A stretch of DNA of 64,000 bases from Vondammii sp040505895 (lineage in GTDB: Bacteria > Pseudomonadota > Gammaproteobacteria > Chromatiales > Chromatiaceae): NCBI GenBank assembly GCA_040505895.1, contig JBEVXU010000012.1:248001-312000 (forward strand), in the 5' to 3' direction. The position numbers and the translations under genes were made by a program. Of this stretch, positions 8,736 to 17,020 are shown piece after piece (position 1 is the stretch's first letter; every line of letters begins with the position of its first letter). Below the pieces are notes generated by a model that worked only from the letters and a program-made list of their open reading frames with translations, did no database searches and was not told the DNA's origin.

Positions 8736-9557
8736 CTAAAGAGTTGAAAGTACCTTCACCAGTTCCAACCCATCCTGTGGATTAAGCATGTGGCGAGTGG
8801 GAACAATAGAGACCTGAGAACGCCCCTTCAGGGCCGAGATGTTATTCATATCCTGGCTGAAGGCGGGAATCAATTCGTCACCCATACCCACAGGGCCGGG
8901 GCGAATAACCGAGTGATAAGCGATATCGGGATGAGGCTGACTGTTGAGCCAGTGAAGCAGGCTGCCTGGGTAGGCGGGTGTCAGGTCAACCAGAGCCCCC
9001 CTGGAGTCTTTCAGAAGTCTCACCTTTCCGCCGCTGAAGAAATCCTCCACCAGACAGAAAGGGAACGGAGTATCGCCGGCATCGAGTGCCTGAACCGCAC
9101 GCTGGGTGCCAAGGTGAGGCGATGAGATGGTAATCAGCGATTTGGTATTGACCGCAGTACCACGGACCAGAGCGATGCGTGCAACCACACCACCGGCGGA
9201 GTGAGCCGCGATATGGGTGGACTCGCCGGGGTGGCGGACGGCAATTTGCTGCAGCATCGCCTGCAGATAGTCCGCCTGAATCATCATCGGTGCCAGAGAG
9301 GGGAGTTCCACAGCATAGACCACATTACCCCCTGTCGCTGTTATGGCAGCCGGTAGCAGTTGAACACCTGCAGGACCCGCAGTCAGCATTCCGGCGCGGG
9401 GCCAACCGTTGGCATTGAGCACGGCATTGACACCGCTGGTTTCCCAGGAGTGGGCGCTACCCAGATAACCGTGAACCAGAACCAACACATCTGCCCTGAC
9501 TGAAAGCGTCACCGTGCTGATCAACAGAACGGCAAACAACTGCTTGATAATACGCAT
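8736..9557 (-). CDS. Exported alpha/beta-hydrolase (lipase-like)
   Basis: This 273-residue protein starts with a signal peptide MRIIKQLFAVLLISTVTLS with cleavage likely after VRA. The mature part opens with VLVLVHGYLGSAHSWE, an oxyanion-hole HG motif, and has the nucleophile elbow AHSAGGVVAR (GxSxG-like AHSAG). The acid is probably in DELIPAF and the catalytic His in PTRHMLNP. It resembles bacterial triacylglycerol-lipase/PGAP1-type hydrolases. I choose the ATG at 9557 because AGGAGAG lies just upstream; an earlier in-frame start at 9590 would add 11 residues before the signal peptide. It follows soeC by 35 bases and may be read through from the soe operon. Confidence 0.8.
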   Translation of the reverse strand: MRIIKQLFAVLLISTVTLSVRADVLVLVHGYLGSAHSWETSGVNAVLNANGWPRAGMLTAGPAGVQLLPAAITATGGNVVYAVELPSLAPMMIQADYLQAMLQQIAVRHPGESTHIAAHSAGGVVARIALVRGTAVNTKSLITISSPHLGTQRAVQALDAGDTPFPFCLVEDFFSGGKVRLLKDSRGALVDLTPAYPGSLLHWLNSQPHPDIAYHSVIRPGPVGMGDELIPAFSQDMNNISALKGRSQVSIVPTRHMLNPQDGLELVKVLSTL

Positions 9558-9592
9558 GACAAACTCTCCTGCTCTAAGGCCCGTCAACACTA

Positions 9593-10573
9593 TCAGGCCA
9601 TGGATTGATAGTAGAGATTTTGTGGATGACGCGACTCGGCGAAGAAGTACCAGCGCTCAGCCAACAGTCCGAGGTACTGCACCACAAAAGCACCGATGGG
9701 CAGAGAGGCCGACTCGAGAAAATAGGCGGTGGCCATCATCGCCACGGGCAGCGGAAAGACCAGCAACAGAAAAGTGAACTTGATCACTTTCAGCAGTTCC
9801 GGGCTCTTACCATGAAAGAACTCACGGGTGTTAAAGGAGCCACCCATAAACCCCTGAGTCAACTGAGCCATCTGCTGGTGACGCACGCCGATGGCTGAAG
9901 TCAGGTTGAGTTTATGGCGCAGACCTCGGTTCCTTAGCAGCGAGGCACCGCGGGAGACAGCGCCCGCAAAGGTGAAGATCACCGCCCAGGTGCCGAAGAA
10001 AGCCACCAGATCGGTACCGCCGTAGGCGGAGAAAGCAGCTGCCAACATAAAGCCGGAGGCGAGACCAAGAAAAGTGTAGTTGGCCACTGTCAGTGGTGAG
10101 TGCCACTCCTTGAGAAACTTCACTCCGGCATAGATCATGGCGGTGCAAATATAGAGCGCAAATGCCGCCAGGCCGGCAAGAAAACCGGTGATCAGGGTTA
10201 GATCCACTGGCAATGTATCGGAAACAGTGAACAGCGGCCCGGTCCACTCCAGGTAGTGAATCCCTGCGTAGAGGAGCACCAGCCCCATAAAAGCCGGCAG
10301 TACAATGACCTCGCGTGAGAGCCAGGAGGTGCGCCATTTGGCGGCAGCCCGCCATGCACGCTCCGGGTGTCCCAGATGAAAGAATGAGGCGAGCAGCCCG
10401 GCAACCAGAAAAACCAGCGCCACAAAGCTGCCGAGAGCGTAGAAGCCCTGACTCGCCTGTGCCGGCAATAGATTGGCGAGGCTATAGACCTGCCCCGTAT
10501 AGAGCGCCAAAAACAGACCCTGGCCAACACCAATCAGGGTGGTTAGAAAAATGACTGAAAATGCCGGATGCAT
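9593..10573 (-). CDS. soeC: Sulfite dehydrogenase membrane anchor subunit SoeC (DmsC/NrfD-like)
   Basis: A 326-residue integral membrane protein with about eight hydrophobic helices, starting MHPAFSVIFLTTLIGVGQG. The conserved FFHLGHPERAWRA loop is the hallmark of DmsC-type quinone-interacting anchors. In the Soe complex this subunit anchors SoeAB to the inner face of the membrane and passes electrons from sulfite oxidation to the quinone pool. It is the third gene of soeABC, 27 bases after soeB. The DmsC family also serves DMSO and other reductases, so the assignment rests on the SoeA and SoeB partners. Confidence 0.88.
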   Translation of the reverse strand: MHPAFSVIFLTTLIGVGQGLFLALYTGQVYSLANLLPAQASQGFYALGSFVALVFLVAGLLASFFHLGHPERAWRAAAKWRTSWLSREVIVLPAFMGLVLLYAGIHYLEWTGPLFTVSDTLPVDLTLITGFLAGLAAFALYICTAMIYAGVKFLKEWHSPLTVANYTFLGLASGFMLAAAFSAYGGTDLVAFFGTWAVIFTFAGAVSRGASLLRNRGLRHKLNLTSAIGVRHQQMAQLTQGFMGGSFNTREFFHGKSPELLKVIKFTFLLLVFPLPVAMMATAYFLESASLPIGAFVVQYLGLLAERWYFFAESRHPQNLYYQSMA

Positions 10574-10600
10574 TCTATTTCGTTCCTGATATTTACTAAA

Positions 10601-11323
10601 TTACCAAGCCACATCGTCCAGGGTTTCACCCTGATCGTATGGCAGTTCCTCTTCTTTGCGCAGCGGGTTATCAGAGCGCACCAGTTCATCTTCACTGATA
10701 TGGATGCGCTGCTTGCGTCGCGGCAGATAGTGATTGGCCGGCTGAGTACCCCACTCCGGCTGCAGCTGATAGCCACCCTCTTCGCGGATCGCCTTAGAGG
10801 CGTCTGAATCGGGGTCGTGAACATCACCGAAGATACGGGCGCTGGTGGGGCAGGCCAACACACAGGCAGGTTTACGCTCCGACTCTGGCATTGTCATATC
10901 GGTGATGCGATCGATACAGAGGGTGCACTTCTTCATCACCCGGTTGAACTCATCAAACTCGCGGGCGCCGTAAGGGCAGGCCCAGGAGCAGTATTTGCAT
11001 CCGATACACTTGTCGTAGTCCACCAGCACCACGCCGTTATCCTCACGCTTGTAGCTCGCCCCGGTAGGACAGACCGGTACACACGGAGGGTCTTCACAGT
11101 GCAGGCAGGACTTGGGAAAGTGGAGTGTCTCAGTGTTGGGGAAACAACCTATCTCGTAGGTCTGCACCCGGTTGAAGAAGACACCTGAGGGATCCTCATC
11201 ATAAGGGCGTTCGTCCGGCAACGGGCCGGCCCAGCCTGAGGTATTCCACTGTTTGCAGCTGGTGACACAGGCGTGACAGCCAACGCAGACATTGAGATCG
11301 ATAACCAGCGCGAGTTGTGTCAT
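10601..11323 (-). CDS. soeB: Sulfite dehydrogenase iron-sulfur subunit SoeB
   Basis: A protein of 240 residues with four ferredoxin-type cysteine clusters: CVGCHACVTSC at the N-terminus, CLHCEDPPCVPVCPTG, CIGCKYCSWACPYG, and CTLCIDRI with CVLACP. These coordinate four [4Fe-4S] centres that carry electrons from the SoeA molybdenum site to SoeC. No signal peptide is present, in agreement with a cytoplasmic complex. The start ATG at 11323 overlaps the soeA stop (ATGA), so translation is coupled; an in-frame upstream start at 11374 would lie inside soeA. The family is shared with DmsB/PsrB. Confidence 0.9.
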   Translation of the reverse strand: MTQLALVIDLNVCVGCHACVTSCKQWNTSGWAGPLPDERPYDEDPSGVFFNRVQTYEIGCFPNTETLHFPKSCLHCEDPPCVPVCPTGASYKREDNGVVLVDYDKCIGCKYCSWACPYGAREFDEFNRVMKKCTLCIDRITDMTMPESERKPACVLACPTSARIFGDVHDPDSDASKAIREEGGYQLQPEWGTQPANHYLPRRKQRIHISEDELVRSDNPLRKEEELPYDQGETLDDVAW

Positions 11324-14232
11324 TTTTCTATCCCCGCCTTGCGCCGAAAGATACCGGCAAAGTAGGCCTGCCAACGGCCATGGCGTCCCTTCTGTCCCGG
11401 CAGCAACTTCTGCAAATTAAACTGTGGAGAGGTCTGCTCCGGCTCACCCGACTCCGCCTTGTAGATCTTCACCCGTACATCGAACCAGGCCGCCTGCCCA
11501 GTGACAGGATCGGAGTTGGAGAGGTGATCCCCCGCATCGCATGGGGGCAGCTCTTCCGGAATCAGGTGGTTTAGCAGAAACCCTTTCTGGGACTCATTGG
11601 CCTTGGGTGACAAACCCCAAGCACCCGGTGCCTTGCCGATGGCGTTCCAGGTCCACACCGTGCCCGGCTCCACCGCCTCGGAATAGCGGCACATGCAGCG
11701 CACCTTACCGGTGGGCGACTCGACCCAGATCCAGCCACCATCCTCAATCCCCTTGGACTTGGCCAGTTGCGGATTGACAAAGAGGTAGTTATGGGTGTGA
11801 ATCTGACGCAACCAGGCGTTGAGAGAGTCCCACGAGTGATACATCGCCATCGGCCGCTGAGTGAGTGCGTTGAGCGGATAGTCGTGGGTGTCCGACAGCC
11901 GTGACAGCAACGTCTCACTGTAGAACGGCAACGGATCAAAATGGGTCTCGATGCGCTTGCGCAGATGATCCGGCGGCTGCCGCCCCGCACGCTTACCCTG
12001 AGCCGCGAGACGAAACTTCTGCAACACCTCAGAGTAGAGATGGATCGTGATCGGCTCGGCGTAACGGGTCATGCCGTGAGCGCGGGCCCACTGCAGGTAA
12101 CCCTTATTCCAGTTACGCATGTACTGGTAAGACTTGGGCAACTCATGGTGATAGACGCAGCCGTTCTTCTGGTACATCTCCCACTGCCTGGGATTGGGCT
12201 CTCCTTTGAGGAACTTTTCCCCCCCTTTACCGCGCCAGCCGGCGAGGAAGCCGATACCGGAACCGGGGGAGGTCTCGTAGTTGGTGATGAAATCGGGGTA
12301 GTCGCGATACTTGCGTGAGCCATCCTCCTTAACAAAGGCGGGGAGACCCAGGCGGCTGCCCAGTTCGATCACCACCTCCTGGAACGGCCGACACTCGCCG
12401 GTGCGCGGCACCACCGGAATACGTACCGAATCCACCGGCCCACTGTACTCAGAGATCGGCCGGTCGAGCATTGAGAGGGCGTCGTGGCGCTCCAGATAGG
12501 TGGTATCCGGCAGCACCAGGTCGGCAAACGCCACGGTCTCCGACTGAAAGGCGTCACAGACGATAAGGAACGGGATCTTATACTCGCCGTTCTCCTCCTT
12601 ATCCACCAGCATATCCCGCACACTGCCGGTATTCATCGATGAGTTCCACGCCATGTTGGCCATAAACAGCAGCATGGTGTCTATCTTGTAGGGGTCGCCC
12701 CGCCAGGCGTTGGTGATGGCGTTGTGCATCAGCCCGTGGACCGACAGCGGATACTCCCAGGAGAACGCCTTATCGAGACGCACCGGCTTACCCTCGTCAT
12801 CGATAAAGAGGTCTTCCGGCTTGGCGGGCCAGCCCAGAGGCATACCATCGAGAGGTGTATTCGGCTGCACTGCATCGGGACTGTTGGGCGGCTTGGGACA
12901 AGGGGGAATCGGGCGCGGGAAAGGTGCCTTGTGACGGAAACCGCCCGGCCGATCGATGGTACCGAGCAGGGTCATCAGAATGCTCAAGGCACGGATCGAC
13001 TGAAAGCCATTGGAGTGAGCGGCCAGACCACGCATAGCATGGAAGGCCACCGGGTTACCCTTCACCGATTCGTGGGTATTGTCCCAGCAGTCGACCCACT
13101 GGATCGGCAGCTCAATCTGATGGTCACGGGCGGTAACACCCATCTCGTGGGCGAGGCGGATAATGGTCTCTGTCGGTATGCCGGTGATCCCTTCGGCCCA
13201 CTCGGGGGTGTACTCATCCACCCGCTCCTTCAACAGTTGGAAAGCGGGCTTCACCGGGGTGCCATCCCCCAGCTCAAACTCCCCGAGCAGGCGCGGATCG
13301 ACACCGGGAGTGTGAGTGGATATCTCTCTATCCAGGTCACGATCCCACCAAAGCTTGTTTTCAGGATCGAAACACCCCTCTTCGATATGCATCTCAAAGC
13401 GCTTGAAGAGGCCATGGTCATCGCGACTTTCATCATTGATCACCAGTTCAGCGGAGTTGGTGTACTGAATGAGAAATTCGCGGTCGTAAAGCCCCTGTTT
13501 AATCAACTGGTGAATCAGCGCCATCATCAGGGCACCGTCGGTACCCGGTTTGATCGGCACCCACTCATCGGCGATGGCCGAGTAGCCACTGCGGATCGGG
13601 TTGATGGAGATGAACTTGCCGCCGCGACGCTTGAATTTGGAGAGGTGGATCTTCAGCGGGTTGGAGTCGTGATCCTCGGCGGTGCCGATCATCACAAACA
13701 GCTTGGCGCGTTCCAGATCGGGGCCACCGAACTCCCAGAAGGAGCCACCGATGGTGTAGATCATGCCGGCGGCCATATTGACCGAACAGAAGCCGCCGTG
13801 GGCTGAGTAGTTGGGTGTACCAAACTGCTTGGCGAACATGCCGGTGAGCGCCTGCATCTGATCACGACCGGTACAGAGGGCAAACTTCTTGGGATCATCG
13901 GCACGGATCTTGGCCAGACGCTCCTCCATGATACCGAAAGCCTTCTCCCAGGAGATCTCCTCAAACTCTGAGGTACCACGCTCAGCACCGGGCTTACGCA
14001 GCAGCGGCTTGGTGATACGTGCCGGCGAATACTGCTTCATGATACCGGAGGAGCCCTTGGCGCAGATCACCCCCTGATTATGGGGATGAGTGGGGTTACC
14101 CTCGATATGACGGATCTCGCCATCACGCAAGGTGACCCGAATGCCACAACGACAAGCGCACATATAGCAAGTGGTCTCCTTGACCTCTACATTGCCAATG
14201 TCACGGTCGGACTGGGTTGTTGGATCCTGCAT
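11320..14232 (-). CDS. soeA: Sulfite dehydrogenase (SoeABC) molybdopterin catalytic subunit SoeA
   Basis: A 970-residue protein of the DMSO reductase superfamily. Near the N-terminus lies ETTCYMCACRCGIRV with a fourth Cys in GVICAKG, the ligands of the FS0 [4Fe-4S] cluster. The following FEEISWEKAF, GGFCSVNMAAG and NPIRSGYSAIADEWVPIKPGTDGAL are typical for bis-MGD binding. There is no twin-arginine leader, so the enzyme stays in the cytoplasm, as described for SoeA of purple sulfur bacteria, where it oxidises sulfite to sulfate. I take ATG 14232; a TTG at 14250 in frame is an alternative. It is the first gene of soeABC. Related polysulfide or thiosulfate reductases are the main alternative. 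Confidence 0.87.
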   Translation of the reverse strand: MQDPTTQSDRDIGNVEVKETTCYMCACRCGIRVTLRDGEIRHIEGNPTHPHNQGVICAKGSSGIMKQYSPARITKPLLRKPGAERGTSEFEEISWEKAFGIMEERLAKIRADDPKKFALCTGRDQMQALTGMFAKQFGTPNYSAHGGFCSVNMAAGMIYTIGGSFWEFGGPDLERAKLFVMIGTAEDHDSNPLKIHLSKFKRRGGKFISINPIRSGYSAIADEWVPIKPGTDGALMMALIHQLIKQGLYDREFLIQYTNSAELVINDESRDDHGLFKRFEMHIEEGCFDPENKLWWDRDLDREISTHTPGVDPRLLGEFELGDGTPVKPAFQLLKERVDEYTPEWAEGITGIPTETIIRLAHEMGVTARDHQIELPIQWVDCWDNTHESVKGNPVAFHAMRGLAAHSNGFQSIRALSILMTLLGTIDRPGGFRHKAPFPRPIPPCPKPPNSPDAVQPNTPLDGMPLGWPAKPEDLFIDDEGKPVRLDKAFSWEYPLSVHGLMHNAITNAWRGDPYKIDTMLLFMANMAWNSSMNTGSVRDMLVDKEENGEYKIPFLIVCDAFQSETVAFADLVLPDTTYLERHDALSMLDRPISEYSGPVDSVRIPVVPRTGECRPFQEVVIELGSRLGLPAFVKEDGSRKYRDYPDFITNYETSPGSGIGFLAGWRGKGGEKFLKGEPNPRQWEMYQKNGCVYHHELPKSYQYMRNWNKGYLQWARAHGMTRYAEPITIHLYSEVLQKFRLAAQGKRAGRQPPDHLRKRIETHFDPLPFYSETLLSRLSDTHDYPLNALTQRPMAMYHSWDSLNAWLRQIHTHNYLFVNPQLAKSKGIEDGGWIWVESPTGKVRCMCRYSEAVEPGTVWTWNAIGKAPGAWGLSPKANESQKGFLLNHLIPEELPPCDAGDHLSNSDPVTGQAAWFDVRVKIYKAESGEPEQTSPQFNLQKLLPGQKGRHGRWQAYFAGIFRRKAGIEK

Positions 14233-14391
14233 GCCTGATGTTAGCCCCAAATCGTTAGGAATTTAAGATAACCCCTCCCCCAGAATCTCAGCTGCGCAAG
14301 GCGTTACATCGAGTGGTAAATCAATAATTTAATCTATTCTAATATTCAGCGCCTGAAGTCGCAACCAAGAGGTACTTATATCCACATGGGA

Positions 14392-14405
14392 TTGATCAAT
14401 GTCAA
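14392..14405. promoter_or_regulatory. FNR/CRP-like inverted half-sites between soeA and flp
   Basis: TTGATCAATGTCAA matches the FNR-type consensus TTGAT-N4-ATCAA with one mismatch. It lies in the divergent region, about 160 bases upstream of soeA and 68 bases upstream of the flp -35 element. Its use by a Crp/Fnr-type regulator is an inference. Confidence 0.3.
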
Positions 14406-14472
14406 TGAATCTAAGGGTAGACGGGGTAGCGGCAAAAGCCAGAAAAACACCCAATCGATACTGGGGTAAAAA

Positions 14473-14500
14473 TTGACATGTCACCCTCTTCTACTACCTT
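14473..14500 (+). promoter_or_regulatory. Sigma70-type promoter of first flp gene
   Basis: A perfect -35 TTGACA (14473-14478) is followed after 16 bases by TACCTT. The surrounding string attGACATGycACCCT and TACTAC is repeated before the second flp gene at 14933, and this conservation between paralogous upstream regions supports a real promoter. Confidence 0.55.
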
Positions 14501-14566
14501 CAGATTAGAGGAGAGATTATCTCGAAGGGGTGGTCTCACCTGGAAACAGAGACGGAGGTATTCCTG

Positions 14567-14782
14567 ATGAAAAAGCTTCTCCAGAAGCTACGCCAATACG
14601 AAACAGGCGCCACCATGGTCGAATACGGGCTAATGGTCGCATTGATCACCGTGGTAGCCCTGGCTGCAGTCACACTGGTGGGCCAACAGGTCGATGAGAC
14701 TTTCGATAACGTAAGCACCGCACTCTCCACCGCCAACGAGGCTGACGCAGGTAATGGTGGTGGCGCAGTTCCTCCTGAGTAG
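14567..14782 (+). CDS. flp1: Flp/Fap type pilin 1
   Basis: A 71-residue Flp pilin precursor. The leader MKKLLQKLRQYETG ends in Gly and the mature part starts ATMVEYGLMVALITVVAL, with Glu at +5 followed by Tyr. This is the Flp prepilin signature, recognised by a TadV/CpaA-type peptidase. The rest is one hydrophobic helix followed by a short acidic, Gly-rich tail. It should be the major or a minor subunit of the Tad pilus. A good GGAGG site precedes the ATG. It is the first gene of the locus and is paralogous to the pilin at 15030 (most of the first 50 residues are alike). Confidence 0.92.
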   Translation: MKKLLQKLRQYETGATMVEYGLMVALITVVALAAVTLVGQQVDETFDNVSTALSTANEADAGNGGGAVPPE

Positions 14783-14932
14783 ACAGCTTGATTGAAAAAG
14801 CGACCGGCTAATGTGATGTCCAACAAGTAAGTACGATAACAGAGCGTGCTTGCGGGGCACCGCACGGGCTTGGTTCGCTTGATAAAAAAGCCGGCAAGCA
14901 ATAACTACTTTACGATAATAGTGTTCTCCTAA

Positions 14933-14960
14933 TTGACATGCCACCCTTATTTACTACGCT
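14933..14960 (+). promoter_or_regulatory. Sigma70-type promoter of second flp gene
   Basis: TTGACA at 14933-14938 and TACGCT at 14955-14960 with a 16-base spacer repeat the layout upstream of the first pilin. A GATAAT follows directly at 14961 but its spacing to the -35 would be 22 bases. This implies that the second pilin has its own promoter. Confidence 0.55.
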
Positions 14961-15029
14961 GATAATAGGGGGCAGGTAACTCGCTCACCTAGGAAAGTTT
15001 TTTAGTATATCAACGGGAGGGAGTTCCTG

Positions 15030-15272
15030 ATGAAAAAGCTGCTTCAGAAATTACGTAGGTCCCAAGTCGGTGCAACCATGGTTGAATACGGCCTGATGGT
15101 TGCTTTGATCGCCATCGTTGCGATTGCCGCCGTCACACTGGTAGGTACTGAAGTTGATGAAACTTTTGATACGGTAGGCGAAGCACTGCAAACAGCTAAT
15201 GAAAATGCCGGTGGTGGTGGAGATGCCGGTGGTGACGCAGGTGGTGACGCAGGTGGTGATGCAGGTGGCTAA
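15030..15272 (+). CDS. flp2: Flp/Fap type pilin 2 with Gly-Gly-Asp-Ala repeat tail
   Basis: An 80-residue Flp pilin precursor, with leader MKKLLQKLRRSQVG and mature start ATMVEYGLMVALIAIVAI, again with Glu at +5 and Tyr. The body matches pilin 1, but the C-terminus is a low-complexity tail made of five GGDA-type tetrapeptides. At the DNA level these are tandem 12-base units (ggtggtgaygca), so copy number could vary by slippage. The tail would be exposed on the pilus surface. A GGGAGGG ribosome site precedes the ATG, and it has its own promoter-like region. Confidence 0.92.
   Translation: MKKLLQKLRRSQVGATMVEYGLMVALIAIVAIAAVTLVGTEVDETFDTVGEALQTANENAGGGGDAGGDAGGDAGGDAGG
15220..15270. repeat. 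12-bp tandem repeat in flp2 (GGDA codons)
   Basis: About four copies of a ggtggtgaygca unit encode the GGDA tail of pilin 2. In-frame 12-base units allow gain or loss without a frameshift. Confidence 0.8.
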
Positions 15273-15303
15273 GTAGACTTCCGACCGATAGAGCAGCATC
15301 GCG

Positions 15304-15342
15304 CCCCGATCACTGGCGACGGTGAGTCACCAGTGATCGGGG
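15304..15342 (+). terminator. Strong stem-loop after flp2 (terminator or mRNA-stabilising hairpin)
   Basis: A perfect 13-bp stem (CCCCGATCACTGG at 15304 pairing with CCAGTGATCGGGG at 15330) encloses a 13-base loop. No T-run follows, so it may be a processing or stabilising hairpin or attenuator that sets pilin mRNA above the assembly genes, rather than a classical intrinsic terminator. Confidence 0.6.
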
Positions 15343-15539
15343 GGTATAATCCTAACCGCCTCCCTAAGGCTTGGGCAGGGCAGGGTGGTGCCTTGCAGGA
15401 GTGACCTATGCAGCATCATTACACCTTTTACCCCATCAACCGGTGGGCGGGATTGAGCATGGTCCGGTGGTAGGCCGACCCTTTTAACTCCCGTGGTTTG
15501 TCTATACTTGAATAACAGGCGTAGATAGTCACAGGTCCC

Positions 15540-17003
15540 GTGGACATGGAAATGGAGATTAACAAAACAACATCTGCCGACCCAGCCCAAGCGAAAGAAA
15601 TAACCCAGGGTTGGAGCACAGACAACCAGACACTTCTCCGCTCATTCAGGCACAGAAAGCTTGATGCGGCGGAGAGGAGCGTCACAGAGGATAGCCGCCG
15701 TTTCCCACCTCCCCCCTCCTCCTGGCACGACCTCGACATCGACTTCGCCATTATTACCAAGCTGATCCTCAAGCATCTGCTTACCGGTGGTGAACTGCGG
15801 GTTGATATACTGGCCGCCCGCCTGGCAATACCACCTTCACTGCTGGAAGAGCCGATTCAGTTCCTGCGCAAAGAGTCTCTGATTGAGGCCAAAGGGGCTG
15901 GCTCAGACGGCATCAGCGGTGCTATGCACTATTCACTGGCTGCTCGTGGCCGCGAGCAGGCGGGCATCTATGTGGAGGAGAGTGCCTACTGTGGTCCACT
16001 ACCGGTCTCTCTGGAGAGTTATCGCAAGCAGTGTGAGCGGCAATCGGTAAAGCGTCAGATCATCGACCGTAAACGTACCGATGAAATATTTGACGGCTTG
16101 GTCGTACGACCGGAGACCATCACCCAGATAGGGGCGGCATTCAACAGCGGCAGGTCAGCCTTTCTGTTTGGACCCGCCGGTGTGGGAAAGACCTTTCTCG
16201 CGCACCAGATGGTGCGCTTGCTCCACGGGGAGATCGCCATACCCCATGCCCTGGTCACCGATGGGCAGATCATTCGTATTTTCGATCCGGTTAACCACAA
16301 ACCGGTAGAGCCGGTGGTTGGAACACTCACCCCAGCACCCCATCTGCGTAAAACAGCCGATGCACATGACAACCGCTGGCTCATCTGCCATCGACCGGTA
16401 ATCATCTCCGGTGGTGAACTCAACCTGCCGATGCTTGATCTCCAATACCAGCGGGACACCCACTATTACGACGCCCCTCTGCAGATGAAGGCAAACGGCG
16501 GCCTCTTTATGATCGACGATCTGGGCCGTCAGGCATGCAATACGTCATCCCTGCTCAACCGCTGGGTAGTGCCCCTGGAGGATGGGGTCGACTACCTCAG
16601 CCTGCATACCGGCAGCAAATTCCAGATACCATTCGATGTACTGCCGGTCTTCGCCACCAATCTCAATGCCGCGGATCTGGCGGATGACGCCTTTATCCGC
16701 CGACTCGGCTACAAGATCCATGTCCACTACCTGACCGAAGCGGAGTACAGAACAATATTCAGACAGTACTGCCTCGCCAACGACTTAGTCTGCGATGAGG
16801 CCGTAATCGACTACCTCATCAACGCACTCTACAAACCCTCCGGTAGGCCGCTTATCGCCTGCCAACCAAGGGACCTGATCAACCAGATTATCGATTACTG
16901 CCTGTTTGAAGGAGAAGAACCGGTGGTTTCTGAAGCACTGCTAAACCAAGCCTGGCGCTCTAACTTTTTTAGTGAAGAGAAAATGGATGTGAATAACAAC
17001 TGA
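15540..17003 (+). CDS. AAA+ ATPase associated with Flp pilus assembly
   Basis: A 487-residue cytoplasmic protein. The first 130 or so residues after a charged start look like a winged-helix segment (DIDFAIITKLILKHLLTGG.. LAIPPSLLEEPIQFLRKESLIE). The P-loop FGPAGVGKTFLA lies at about residue 211. Walker B is GGLFMIDDLGR, and an arginine-finger region DAFIRRLGYKIHV follows. This matches the predicted ATPases with chaperone activity often found at the head of Tad/Flp loci in deltaproteobacteria and gammaproteobacteria. The start is GTG at 15540; a nearby in-frame ATG at 15546 is equally possible. It precedes cpaB by 17 bases. Its exact role in pilus biogenesis is not known. Confidence 0.8.
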   Translation: MDMEMEINKTTSADPAQAKEITQGWSTDNQTLLRSFRHRKLDAAERSVTEDSRRFPPPPSSWHDLDIDFAIITKLILKHLLTGGELRVDILAARLAIPPSLLEEPIQFLRKESLIEAKGAGSDGISGAMHYSLAARGREQAGIYVEESAYCGPLPVSLESYRKQCERQSVKRQIIDRKRTDEIFDGLVVRPETITQIGAAFNSGRSAFLFGPAGVGKTFLAHQMVRLLHGEIAIPHALVTDGQIIRIFDPVNHKPVEPVVGTLTPAPHLRKTADAHDNRWLICHRPVIISGGELNLPMLDLQYQRDTHYYDAPLQMKANGGLFMIDDLGRQACNTSSLLNRWVVPLEDGVDYLSLHTGSKFQIPFDVLPVFATNLNAADLADDAFIRRLGYKIHVHYLTEAEYRTIFRQYCLANDLVCDEAVIDYLINALYKPSGRPLIACQPRDLINQIIDYCLFEGEEPVVSEALLNQAWRSNFFSEEKMDVNNN

Positions 17004-17020
17004 TAACAGGGGGTTACATC

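Noticed and set aside
12724..13806. A 360-codon open frame on the plus strand opposite soeA
   Set aside because: It lies wholly antisense to a well-supported molybdopterin enzyme gene, has no ribosome site and no recognisable domains; GC-rich antisense frames of this size are expected.
14840..14915. Possible riboswitch or small RNA between the two flp genes
   Set aside because: GC-rich stretch without a recognisable c-di-GMP or other aptamer core and without a convincing terminator.
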